DNA of 13,909 bases. Source: Bacteroidota bacterium. GTDB lineage: Bacteria > Bacteroidota > Bacteroidia > Chitinophagales > Saprospiraceae. The position numbers were made by a program, and so were the translations under genes. Below, piece after piece: positions 1-7,225 of the stretch (its first letter is position 1; every line of letters starts with the position of its first letter). Where the stretch lies: NCBI GenBank assembly GCA_018969455.1, contig JAGWYI010000043.1:1-13909 (forward strand), in the 5' to 3' direction. The notes under the pieces were generated by a model. It was not told where the DNA came from. It worked only from the letters and a program-made list of their open reading frames with translations, and ran no database searches.

Positions 1-1
1 G

Positions 2-2242
2 GTGTATAGCCAAAATCCCGACAGTGCTTTGTATGCAGCCCGCTTTTCAGAAACTCCTGCAGGTCAGGGGAATTATGTGCTGGCGCTTTCAGCCGCCAAT
101 GGCCGTGTATATCGATGGGTAGCGCCCGACCCGCTTACTTGCAAACCGACCGGCAATTTCGAACCCCTTGTTCGCCTCATTGCTCCCGAACAACGCAGCC
201 TGTATACCGCAGGAGCCCAATTGTCACCCAACAAAGGCGGCAGTTTGCAATTCGAAACCGCGCTGAGTAAACGCGATTACAACCGACTTTCCCCCCTCAA
301 CGACAACGACAATCTCGGCGGTGCGTGTTTTTTGTCGTATAAACAAAATTTGTGGCCAAAAGCCGAGAAAAATGGCTGGCAAAGCACAGTTCAAGGCAAT
401 TTTGAATACGATTCCAAACACTTTCAGGCACTTAATCCATACCGACCAGCCGAATTTGTACGCGACTGGAATACCGGCGCTTCAAGCGATACAGTGGCCG
501 AACAACTGGCTCGACTCAATTTTCAGGTAAAACAGAAAGATTGGGGTATTATCCGGTACGATTTGGGATCATTTCTTCGTATGGGTGTTTATTCCGGACA
601 AAAACAAGGGCTTTTACTCAAATTGCAGCATCGCGGCTTTGAATGGATGACAGAACTGAACGTGCTCGAAACTACCGGAAAAATGGAAAAAACCCGATAT
701 ACAAGGCCTAAATTCGAATTGGCCAAATCCTTTTTTAAAGAAAAAAGCACCACCCCATTGTTCAAACTAGGCCTGTATGCCGAACGCGAACGCAACAGCC
801 GAAACGCAACTGCTCAAACAACGCTCGCATCCAACAGTTTTTGGTACGATTTATATCGTTTTTATTTCCAAACACCTGAAAATGCAAGCGGATGGATGCT
901 CAATGCATCTGTGAGCCAACGGAATGACTTCTTCCCTGCCGGAAACCAATTTACGCAAAATACCCGCGCACAGGATGCCAATTTCAATGGCCGTTGGAAC
1001 AAGGTACCCGCTTTGGCCGCCAATGCAGCCACCCAATCCCTCATCTGGACCTTCAGTTACCGCAATTTAACCATTATAAGACCCGAACTTACCCCACAAA
1101 AGCCCCAGGAAACCTATCTGGGCCGCCTCGATTATTCCATCGCCGCACTTAAAAATTCAATTGCACTCACAACCGGGTACGAAATTGGATCAGGACAAAG
1201 CCCCAAAATTGCCTTCAACTATGTGAAAGTAAACCCCGGAGAAGGCCAATACACCTGGGTCGACCGCAATCGGGACAGCTTGCTGCAGGTAGACGAAATG
1301 GAGATTGCCGTGTTTCAAGACCAGGCCAATTACGTGCGCGTGGCCATTACAACCACCGAGTACCTCCGCACCAACAACCTGGCTTTTAACCAAAATTTGA
1401 GACTGGAACCCCGGTTTGTTTGGGGAAATAAAAAAGGCTGGCGTCGGGTATTAAGCAAATTTTCTTCTCAAAGTACCTTGCAAATCAACCGCCGTGCGCG
1501 TGCACAAGCGCCCGGCGTAGACCCCTGGAACCCCTTTCAACAAATTGAAGCCGACTCTAACCTGATTTCACTCAGCAAAGCCTTGCGAAATGCCCTTTTT
1601 GTCAACCGCGCCAATCCTGCCTGGGATGCCTCTATTACCCAAACTGAACAGCAAAGCCAGGTAATTCTGACCACCGGATTTGAACAACGCCGTACCGCCG
1701 AACAAATTCTACACGGAAGAATCAATTTCGGAAGGCAGTGGAGCCTCGAATCGGATCTGAGCCGAAGTGTTAAAAAAAGCGAGAACCAACTGTTCAACAA
1801 CCGTAATTTTTCAATCCGCGCCTTCACCGCCAACCCCAAAATATCCTGGCTACCCAAGCAGAATTTCCGCATCAGCACAGCACTACAGTGGCGCAACAGC
1901 ATCAATACCCTCACCGGGATTGAAAAAGCAACCCAACAGCAAGTAAACACTGAAATCAGCTGGAACCCCCAAAGCAGCGCCAACGCACAGGGCTTTCAGG
2001 CAGCCAATGCCTTGCGTTCCAGGTTGGCATATACCTACATTCGGTACACCGGGCAACCCAATACAGCATTGGCATTTACCATGCTTGAAGGGCTTCAGAA
2101 CGGACAAAATTACCAGTGGAGCCTCAACCTCGATCGCCAGCTATCCAAAAGCATGCAATTGAGCGTAAGCTATGAAGGCCGAAAAACAGGTAACCGGCCC
2201 ATTGTCCATGTAGCGCGCGCCCAGGTGCGTGCCGTTTTTTAG
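2..2242 (+). CDS. Large outer-membrane beta-barrel protein, C-terminal part (5' truncated by window)
   Basis: The frame is open from the first full codon (GTG, probably an internal Val) to TAG at 2240-2242, so about 746 C-terminal residues are visible and the true start lies upstream. The sequence is rich in aromatic/polar alternating strands, Asn, Gln and Ser, and ends in a hydrophobic residue (final Phe), as in outer-membrane barrels. No signal peptide is visible because the N-terminus is missing. Residues 413-447 hold a Gly-rich turn, a Tyr-Thr-Trp-Val strand and a 12-residue acidic loop (D421, N423, D425, E432) followed by Glu-Ile-Ala-Val-Phe and Tyr-Val-Arg-Val. I recall this segment from large uncharacterised Bacteroidota outer-membrane proteins. 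I cannot name a substrate or partner. It could be a translocon-like or cell-surface structural protein. A promoter-like box follows it, so the next genes are probably transcribed separately. Confidence 0.75.
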   Translation: MYSQNPDSALYAARFSETPAGQGNYVLALSAANGRVYRWVAPDPLTCKPTGNFEPLVRLIAPEQRSLYTAGAQLSPNKGGSLQFETALSKRDYNRLSPLNDNDNLGGACFLSYKQNLWPKAEKNGWQSTVQGNFEYDSKHFQALNPYRPAEFVRDWNTGASSDTVAEQLARLNFQVKQKDWGIIRYDLGSFLRMGVYSGQKQGLLLKLQHRGFEWMTELNVLETTGKMEKTRYTRPKFELAKSFFKEKSTTPLFKLGLYAERERNSRNATAQTTLASNSFWYDLYRFYFQTPENASGWMLNASVSQRNDFFPAGNQFTQNTRAQDANFNGRWNKVPALAANAATQSLIWTFSYRNLTIIRPELTPQKPQETYLGRLDYSIAALKNSIALTTGYEIGSGQSPKIAFNYVKVNPGEGQYTWVDRNRDSLLQVDEMEIAVFQDQANYVRVAITTTEYLRTNNLAFNQNLRLEPRFVWGNKKGWRRVLSKFSSQSTLQINRRARAQAPGVDPWNPFQQIEADSNLISLSKALRNALFVNRANPAWDASITQTEQQSQVILTTGFEQRRTAEQILHGRINFGRQWSLESDLSRSVKKSENQLFNNRNFSIRAFTANPKISWLPKQNFRISTALQWRNSINTLTGIEKATQQQVNTEISWNPQSSANAQGFQAANALRSRLAYTYIRYTGQPNTALAFTMLEGLQNGQNYQWSLNLDRQLSKSMQLSVSYEGRKTGNRPIVHVARAQVRAVF

Positions 2243-2262
2243 GCAAAAAAGGATTATTGCCT

Positions 2263-2270
2263 TATATTTG
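2263..2270 (+). promoter_or_regulatory. Putative -7 promoter box for the SpoIIM/DUF4129/hemW unit
   Basis: TATATTTG fits the Bacteroidota -7 consensus TAnnTTTG exactly. It lies in the 50-base gap after the barrel gene, 22 bases before the ATG of the SpoIIM-family gene, which would give a short leader. The -33 element is poor: a T-run ending in TTTAG sits at about the right distance. The box is seen directly; promoter activity is inferred. Confidence 0.5.
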
Positions 2271-2292
2271 GCCATTCAAGCAGTAAAAATGC

Positions 2293-4122
2293 ATGCGCGA
2301 AACCAAATTCATTGAACAAAACCGGGAAAAATGGCAAGATTTTGAACAAATGTTGCAAGAAGACCGCCATGAACCCGAAAATTTGAACGCCCGATTCGTC
2401 CAAATTACCGATGACCTGTCGTATGCCCGCACATTTTACCCCAATCGTTCGGTGCGCATTTACCTCAACCAACTTGCACAACAAATATTTCACCGGGTTT
2501 ACCGGGGCAAACGATTGCCGATTTCGCGCATTTTCCGGTTTTGGAGCGACGAATTACCCCAAATCATGTGGGAAGAAAGACGCGCGCTGTGGCTGGCATT
2601 TGCGCTATTTGGAATTGCCCTGGGTATCGGAATCGTTTCCAGCATCCTGAATCCCGAATTTGCCCGCATTATTCTGGGAGACCAATACATAAACATGACG
2701 CTGGAGAACATCCAAAGTGGCGACCCCATGGCCGTTTATAAACAAAGCAGACCACTTGGTATGACCTTGGGAATTGCCATCAACAACCTGCAGGTGGCTG
2801 TATTCACGGCAATTTCCGGTGTTTTGGCAGGCATTGGAACCATTTACATCCTCTTGTACAACGGCATCATGGTGGGGGCTTTTCAATATTTTTTTATTGA
2901 AAAAGGCGTAATCTGGAATTCAATTCTTACCATTTGGGTACACGGAACCCTCGAAATTGGCGCAATTGTTATTTCTGGCGCTGCCGGATTGGTGGCTGGT
3001 TCGGGCTTGTTGTTTCCAGGAACCTACCGGCGCGCTCAGGCATTTCAACAAAGTTTGAGGCGCTCCATCCATATTTTTTTGGGCATAGCGCCCCTTATTG
3101 TATTGGCAGCCATATTTGAAGGCTATCTCACCCGCTTTACCGAAACGCCTGCTTTTATTCGTGCCTGTTTTATAGGCGTTTCCCTGGCCTTTTTAATTTG
3201 GTACTTTGTATTGTACCCTTGGCAAAAGGCGCACAGCAGCGGATTTTCCATTCCCGATGGCTTCAAAACACTTCCACCCGATGTGGTTCAGCACATCGAG
3301 TTCCACTCCATCAAACCCTCAGGCGCCATTTTTGCGGATGCGTTTGCCATTTTTAGTAAAAAAAGCAGCCAATTGATTGGTATTATTGCAGGCCTTGGGG
3401 CCTTTACCTGTGCCTACATCGCAGTTTTTACCCTGCTCTATACCCAGAAGTTCCAACTCAATCCCGGGAAGGATTGGGATGGAGGGGATCAAGTTTTGCA
3501 ACTGTTTAGCGGCGATACTGCCCCAGGCCTGTGGTATTTGCAATGGACAATTTACGCTGTACTGAGCGCAGTGGCACTCTATTCGGTCGCATCTTGCATG
3601 CCAAAGCCCCCCAAACCAGGCTGGGCCAATCTGTTGGGTCTGATTTTGCCCGCTATGGGTATGCTCCTCCTCGCCGAATCGGGCATCGGCATCTCCGCCT
3701 GGTTTGTAAACGCCTTATTCTGGCCTGCTTTGGGCATGATTTCAGCAGCCGTTTTTTTCGGCTCCGACAAACTTTTTTTCAATTTGGCACGGGGTATCCA
3801 ATTTATTTACTGGGGACCGGCCATTTTGTTGGGCATGCTGACCGTAAGCACCATAGCCTTGTTGTTTGTATTCCTCAAAACCCCCATTTGGGATACCATG
3901 CTTGGGTTTATTGGATGGATAATACCCAATGGTATTGAACTCAAAATTTGGATAAAAGCGTATGTATTAATTTTTTTCATGTACATCAACGTGGTATTTC
4001 AGGTAATTTCAGGCGCATTGTTTTACTTCTCCTGCTTGGAAACGCGCACCGCTGCTTCCTTGCATGCCGCCATCGAGCATATTGGAAAAACACGTAAAAT
4101 CAGAGGACTCCCCCGTGAATAA
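2293..4122 (+). CDS. SpoIIM-family (DUF95) integral membrane protein with a large C-terminal membrane extension
   Basis: This is a 609-residue polytopic membrane protein. Residues 1-95 are a soluble, charged N-terminal region, and 98-308 resemble the stage II sporulation protein M family. They carry the hallmark Trp-Val-His-Gly-Thr-Leu-Glu (215-221) leading into a Gly/Ala-rich helix up to Phe-Pro-Gly (241-243). Bacteroidota members I know of end near residue 320. This one continues for about 290 residues with roughly six further hydrophobic segments (about 360-383, 415-435, 447-463, 472-488, 505-529, 552-580). The ATG at 2293 is the first start after an in-frame TAA at 2284-2286. The family's biochemical role outside Bacillus sporulation is unknown, and no sporulation is implied. 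The stop overlaps the GTG of the next gene, which suggests translational coupling. The extension may be a fused neighbour gene; this is inference. Confidence 0.8.
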   Translation: MRETKFIEQNREKWQDFEQMLQEDRHEPENLNARFVQITDDLSYARTFYPNRSVRIYLNQLAQQIFHRVYRGKRLPISRIFRFWSDELPQIMWEERRALWLAFALFGIALGIGIVSSILNPEFARIILGDQYINMTLENIQSGDPMAVYKQSRPLGMTLGIAINNLQVAVFTAISGVLAGIGTIYILLYNGIMVGAFQYFFIEKGVIWNSILTIWVHGTLEIGAIVISGAAGLVAGSGLLFPGTYRRAQAFQQSLRRSIHIFLGIAPLIVLAAIFEGYLTRFTETPAFIRACFIGVSLAFLIWYFVLYPWQKAHSSGFSIPDGFKTLPPDVVQHIEFHSIKPSGAIFADAFAIFSKKSSQLIGIIAGLGAFTCAYIAVFTLLYTQKFQLNPGKDWDGGDQVLQLFSGDTAPGLWYLQWTIYAVLSAVALYSVASCMPKPPKPGWANLLGLILPAMGMLLLAESGIGISAWFVNALFWPALGMISAAVFFGSDKLFFNLARGIQFIYWGPAILLGMLTVSTIALLFVFLKTPIWDTMLGFIGWIIPNGIELKIWIKAYVLIFFMYINVVFQVISGALFYFSCLETRTAASLHAAIEHIGKTRKIRGLPRE

Positions 4123-4780
4123 AACGATTCATTCATATACCTTTTTCCTGCTAGGGTTCTTCTGGCTTCTGTTTTATCATCCAGCCCCAGCTCAGGCGCC
4201 CACCCACGACGCCTGGGCAAAGGCAACGCGAGGCCTCGATTACAGCAAAGACCTGCCCGACCCTCCCCAAAAAAGAAGAGCATTGCCCGATATGCCCATT
4301 TCAAATGATTCAGCGCCCTCTTTTTCGCCATTTTGGGCCAATTTCTGGCAGCTGGCAGCCATTGGGGCAGGTATTTTGATTGTCGCATACGGATTGTACC
4401 GAATGCTTCTGGCGCAGTCGAATAAATTACCCCAAGATGCGACCGTTCAAATTACGCTTGAAAACCTGGAACAACATCTCCATGAAAGCGATCTGGAACG
4501 CTTTCTCAGAGATGCCAAATCAAACGGAGCATTCAGCCAGGCAATCCGAATTTATTATTTGATGACAATTAAAAAATTGGCAGAAAAAAAAGTCATCACC
4601 TGGAGTCCCGATAAAACCAACCGAACCTATCAGCGCGAATTGCAAAATGCCCCATATCTGCCCGAATTTAAATGGGCTACCCGACAATACGAAGCCGTGT
4701 GGTTTTCCAATAAAGCCTTGCAAGTCTCTGAATTCCAAAGCCTTGAGCCCCTGTTTCAACAGCTAATTCAAAAAATATAG
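4115..4780 (+). CDS. DUF4129 domain-containing protein with signal peptide and one TM segment
   Basis: I start this protein at GTG 4115 (221 residues). AGAGGA at 4102-4107 is a suitable ribosome site, and the start gives an N-terminus with a Lys at position 3, a hydrophobic core at 9-20 and an Ala-Gln-Ala cleavage site at 26-28. An in-frame ATG at 4064 would put 17 charged residues before the signal peptide and overlap the upstream gene by 59 bases. A periplasmic stretch (about 29-73) is followed by a TM helix (about 76-97) and a cytoplasmic domain. Its C-terminus matches DUF4129: Ala-Ile-Arg-Ile-Tyr-Tyr-Leu (143-149), Trp-Ser-Pro-Asp-Lys-Thr-Asn (163-169), then Tyr-Glu-Ala-Val-Trp-Phe (192-197). 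DUF4129 also forms the C-terminal tail of transglutaminase-like membrane proteins and is found near MoxR/DUF58 genes. Its function is unknown. Confidence 0.8.
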   Translation: MNKTIHSYTFFLLGFFWLLFYHPAPAQAPTHDAWAKATRGLDYSKDLPDPPQKRRALPDMPISNDSAPSFSPFWANFWQLAAIGAGILIVAYGLYRMLLAQSNKLPQDATVQITLENLEQHLHESDLERFLRDAKSNGAFSQAIRIYYLMTIKKLAEKKVITWSPDKTNRTYQRELQNAPYLPEFKWATRQYEAVWFSNKALQVSEFQSLEPLFQQLIQKI

Positions 4781-4782
4781 GC

Positions 4783-5916
4783 ATGGCCGGCATTTATTTG
4801 CACATCCCTTTTTGCAAAAAGGCATGTCATTATTGCAATTTCCATTTCTCCACTTCTTTAAAGTCAAAACCCGCCCTTCTTGAAGCGCTCTTGCTCGAAT
4901 TGAACTTGCAAAAAGAATACCTCAACGGCGCCCCTCTGGAGAGTATTTATCTGGGTGGAGGTACGCCTTCTATCCTGGATATTTCCGAACTGCAGCGTTT
5001 ATTTAATGCCATTGCCCAATTACATCCCATCCTTTCTGATGCCGAAATTACCCTGGAAGCCAATCCGGATGATTTGACCAAGGCTAAAATTGCTGAAATT
5101 AAAGCATATACCCCCGTAAATCGATTCAGCATAGGCATTCAATCCTTCCGGGAAGCCGATTTGCTCTGGATGAACCGCGCGCACAACCCGGATCAGGCAA
5201 GGCAAAGTATTGAATGGACCCAGGAAGCCGGTTTTAACAACTTAACCATCGATCTGATTTTTGGCACTCCAACGCTTACGGATGCCAACTGGACGGATAA
5301 CCTCCGAATAGCCCACAATTACCACATTCCCCATTTATCCTGTTACGGACTTACCATTGAATCAGGTACTGCACTGGGAAATTGGGTAAAAAATGGAAAA
5401 GTGCCCCCACTCGACGAGGAAAAATCGGCCCGACATTTCCAGATTTTGCAATCACTCAGCGAAAATGCAGGATACGAACAATACGAAATTTCCAATTTTT
5501 CACTGCCCGGTCACTATGCACGCCACAACAGCAACTATTGGCTCGGCAAACCCTACCTGGGCATAGGACCTTCTGCCCACTCCTACAACGGCCATACCCG
5601 ACAATGGAATCTCGCCAATAATGCATTATACATCCAAGCCATCAAGGAAGGCCACATCCCGGCCGAAATGGAAATCATTTCCCCTACTCAACAATACAAT
5701 GAGTACATCATGACCCGGCTCCGAACTCGATGGGGCGTAAACCCCGAAGAACTCGATCAAATCGGCCCACCCTATCGACACCATTTCGAGTCGCTGATTC
5801 CAGACATGTGCCTGAAAGGCTGGGTGGAAAAGCACCTTCAAGTGTACCGACTGACACCCAAAGGAAAAATACTGGCCGATTATATCTCCTCCGAATTGTT
5901 CTACATCAACCCTTAA
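4783..5916 (+). CDS. hemW: Radical SAM family heme chaperone HemW
   Basis: This 377-residue protein begins two bases after the DUF4129 stop. Residues 3-22 carry the radical-SAM cluster motif CX3CX2C (C11, C15, C18). The residue two after C18 is Phe, not Cys, so the CX3CX2CXC pattern of true coproporphyrinogen dehydrogenase (HemN) is absent. The Gly-Gly-Gly-Thr-Pro SAM-binding motif is at 58-62, Glu-Ala-Asn-Pro at 92-95, Ser-Ile-Gly-Ile-Gln-Ser-Phe at 116-122, and the HemW heme-binding HNxxYW motif at 248-253. A HemN_C-like region follows, and the length is normal for HemW. In the family, HemW binds heme and delivers it to respiratory enzymes in the cytoplasm or at the membrane. Older annotation as oxygen-independent coproporphyrinogen III oxidase would be wrong. 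The spacing implies co-transcription with the two upstream membrane-protein genes. Confidence 0.95.
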   Translation: MAGIYLHIPFCKKACHYCNFHFSTSLKSKPALLEALLLELNLQKEYLNGAPLESIYLGGGTPSILDISELQRLFNAIAQLHPILSDAEITLEANPDDLTKAKIAEIKAYTPVNRFSIGIQSFREADLLWMNRAHNPDQARQSIEWTQEAGFNNLTIDLIFGTPTLTDANWTDNLRIAHNYHIPHLSCYGLTIESGTALGNWVKNGKVPPLDEEKSARHFQILQSLSENAGYEQYEISNFSLPGHYARHNSNYWLGKPYLGIGPSAHSYNGHTRQWNLANNALYIQAIKEGHIPAEMEIISPTQQYNEYIMTRLRTRWGVNPEELDQIGPPYRHHFESLIPDMCLKGWVEKHLQVYRLTPKGKILADYISSELFYINP

Positions 5917-5985
5917 TGCTTGCATTTTATTCCCCCTCAAATTCTTTTTCTGATACGTGCTTACAATCTTGTGACAATATTTTAA

Positions 5986-5993
5986 TACATTTG
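5986..5993 (+). promoter_or_regulatory. Putative -7 promoter box downstream of hemW
   Basis: TACATTTG fits TAnnTTTG exactly. The -33 region has only a weak TTAC at 5961-5964. It lies 70 bases past the hemW stop and more than 200 bases before the next gene, with a terminator in between. It is therefore either a chance match or the promoter of a short RNA. Confidence 0.35.
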
Positions 5994-5999
5994 CCACCA

Positions 6000-6098
6000 G
6001 CATTCCTTTTAAAGCCAATAAAATTTGCAATATAGCATTTTTACAGATAGATAATACCTATGACCCGGGGCGTTCGTTGAAAAACGAGCGCCTTTTTT
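6000..6098 (+). ncRNA. Candidate small RNA of about 100 nt
   Basis: The element is inferred from a promoter-like box ending at 5993 and a strong intrinsic terminator ending at 6098, with no credible coding frame between them. The 5' end is an estimate, about seven bases past the box. The body is AT-rich and looks largely unstructured before the terminator hairpin. I do not recognise an RNA family. The alternative is that these bases are simply the 3' untranslated tail of the hemW transcript. Confidence 0.3.
6069..6098 (+). terminator. Intrinsic terminator
   Basis: A 10-bp stem pairs GGCGTTCGTT (6069-6078) with AACGAGCGCC (6083-6092), with one G-U pair. It closes on a GAAA tetraloop (6079-6082) and is followed directly by six T (6093-6098). 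It would end the SpoIIM/DUF4129/hemW transcript or the candidate small RNA. Confidence 0.9.
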
Positions 6099-6198
6099 CT
6101 TACCTTTCAGGCAGCAAATACCTTAGGAAAATTTAATTTTAAAAATCCTTAACAATAAAGCAACAAACCAACTAATATTCTGTATCGTCTTTTTTGCT

Positions 6199-6206
6199 TA
6201 ATTTTG
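6199..6206 (+). promoter_or_regulatory. Putative -7 promoter box for the NTF2-HHH gene
   Basis: TAATTTTG fits TAnnTTTG exactly and lies 33 bases before the ATG at 6239. The only in-frame start further upstream (TTG at 6194) lies before and across this box, so it would precede the transcript. This supports the ATG. The -33 region shows only a weak TTCT at 6178-6181. Confidence 0.55.
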
Positions 6207-6238
6207 CAGCGAATTTATTACCTAAACCACTCCACACT

Positions 6239-6937
6239 ATGGAACTGAAACAACTTTTGGAGGCAGTAGACAATCAGGTTTTGGCAGGCGATATTATTGG
6301 CGCATTCGACCAATTCGCAGCAGACCACTGCATCACCATGAGCACCCCACAAGACAAAACCAGCTCCAAAGCACAAAAAATGGACGCTTTGCGCTGGTTT
6401 TTCGAAAACATCGAATCCATCAATCGGATTGAAAGAACCGCTACCCAAATAATTGGCAATGTAACCGAATCGGAGTTTGTTTTTGACTTCACGGCGCGTC
6501 AGGGCAACCCAATGTCGTACCAGGAAGTAATTCGCCGGGTATGGGAAAACGGCCAAATCATTGAAGAACACTATCTCATCGGACAATCCGTCGATGCCTC
6601 CAATGATCCTTCGGTTGATGAAAAATCAACAACGCCCTCCGAGGCAAAACCCAAACGCAGCACCAAAAAAGCCAAAGAAGAAATTGGCGACAATTTGGTT
6701 ATCATTGAAGGCATCGGACCCAAAATTGCCGAACTGCTCCAAAAAGCAGGCATCACAAGTTTTGCACAACTGGCCAATTCGACTCCTACCGCGCTGAAAG
6801 ATATTCTGGAAGCAGCCGGAAAACGCTACCAAATACACGATCCCGCTACCTGGCCTCAACAAGCCGCTCTGGCACGCGACGGAAAAAAAGCAGAACTCGA
6901 ACAACTCCAGGAAGAACTGAAAGGCGGCCGCAAGTAA
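6239..6937 (+). CDS. NTF2/SnoaL-like domain fused to an L21-extension-type helix-hairpin-helix domain
   Basis: The product has 232 residues from the ATG at 6239. Residues 1-115 resemble a small SnoaL-like/NTF2 fold: an N-terminal helix, a conserved Trp-Phe-Phe-Glu-Asn helix and three to four strands ending in a Trp-Glu-Asn-Gly turn. Residues 118-150 are a Ser/Pro/Lys-rich linker. Residues 153-232 are a helix-hairpin-helix module with Ile-Glu-Gly-Ile-Gly-Pro-Lys (156-162), Ala-Gly-Ile (170-172), Asp-Pro-Ala-Thr-Trp-Pro-Gln-Gln (201-208) and a basic Gly-Gly-Arg-Lys tail. I know this C-terminal module as the extension found on ribosomal protein L21 in many Bacteroidota, where databases call it an L21/unknown-domain fusion. 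HHH modules usually bind nucleic acid non-specifically, but the role here is not known. It looks monocistronic, with its own promoter and a hairpin 170 bases downstream. Confidence 0.8.
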   Translation: MELKQLLEAVDNQVLAGDIIGAFDQFAADHCITMSTPQDKTSSKAQKMDALRWFFENIESINRIERTATQIIGNVTESEFVFDFTARQGNPMSYQEVIRRVWENGQIIEEHYLIGQSVDASNDPSVDEKSTTPSEAKPKRSTKKAKEEIGDNLVIIEGIGPKIAELLQKAGITSFAQLANSTPTALKDILEAAGKRYQIHDPATWPQQAALARDGKKAELEQLQEELKGGRK

Positions 6938-7106
6938 TTTTTCACCGGCTTTCATGGCCCGAAAACAGAAAGGCGCCATAGAAAAACACCCGTAAAATGG
7001 ATTATTTATACGGCGCAATGGCAAAACCAGCTCGGGCCTTGTTTTAAAACGCCAACTTTCAAACCAAGCCTTCCATTTTCCAAAAGCATACAAAGCACAC
7101 CTGCCA

Positions 7107-7146
7107 AACTGCCTGCTTCCGTACTCGGGGCAGGCAGTTGCATTTT
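7107..7146 (+). terminator. Hairpin, possible weak terminator
   Basis: AACTGCCTGC (7107-7116) pairs perfectly with GCAGGCAGTT (7130-7139) across a 13-base loop, inside which CCG and CGG can also pair. A short T-run (7143-7146) follows three bases later. It lies in the 288-base gap between the NTF2-HHH gene and the kinase gene, where I see no coding frame. The weak T-run makes termination uncertain. Confidence 0.4.
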
Positions 7147-7179
7147 ACCAAAATCACAAAAGCAGTTAACCAATATCAG

Positions 7180-7209
7180 TTTCAGGATCCGGATCAAGCC
7201 TTAAACTTG
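7180..7209 (+). promoter_or_regulatory. Putative promoter for the kinase/APH pair
   Basis: TAAACTTG (7202-7209) differs from TAnnTTTG at one base. TTTC lies at 7180-7183, 18 bases upstream, close to the TTTG expected at -33. The ATG follows at 7226, so the leader would be very short. Confidence 0.35.
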
Positions 7210-7225
7210 CCTCAAAATACCATTT

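Larger units (their letters stand above)
5917..6238. other. Non-coding interval between hemW and the NTF2-HHH gene (322 bases)
   Basis: This AT-rich interval has no convincing reading frame. It holds three signals: a TAnnTTTG box at 5986-5993, a strong intrinsic terminator at 6069-6098, and a second TAnnTTTG box at 6199-6206 that probably serves the next gene. A six-codon frame (6060-6080, Met-Thr-Arg-Gly-Val-Arg) runs into the terminator stem and is most likely chance. Confidence 0.6.

Noticed and set aside
1537..1983. A 148-codon minus-strand frame inside the barrel protein gene
   Set aside because: It is Cys/Leu/Arg-rich with no recognisable motif and is fully covered by a coherent frame on the plus strand.
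2293..4122. Sporulation capability suggested by the SpoIIM similarity
   Set aside because: SpoIIM/DUF95 proteins are widespread in non-sporulating bacteria, including Bacteroidota, and no other sporulation gene is present.
4783..5916. Oxygen-independent coproporphyrinogen III oxidase (HemN)
   Set aside because: The fourth Cys of the HemN CX3CX2CXC motif is replaced by Phe, and the HemW HNxxYW motif is present.
6060..6080. Six-codon leader peptide before the terminator
   Set aside because: It is too short to distinguish from chance, no ribosome site is evident, and no biosynthetic gene follows that would need attenuation.
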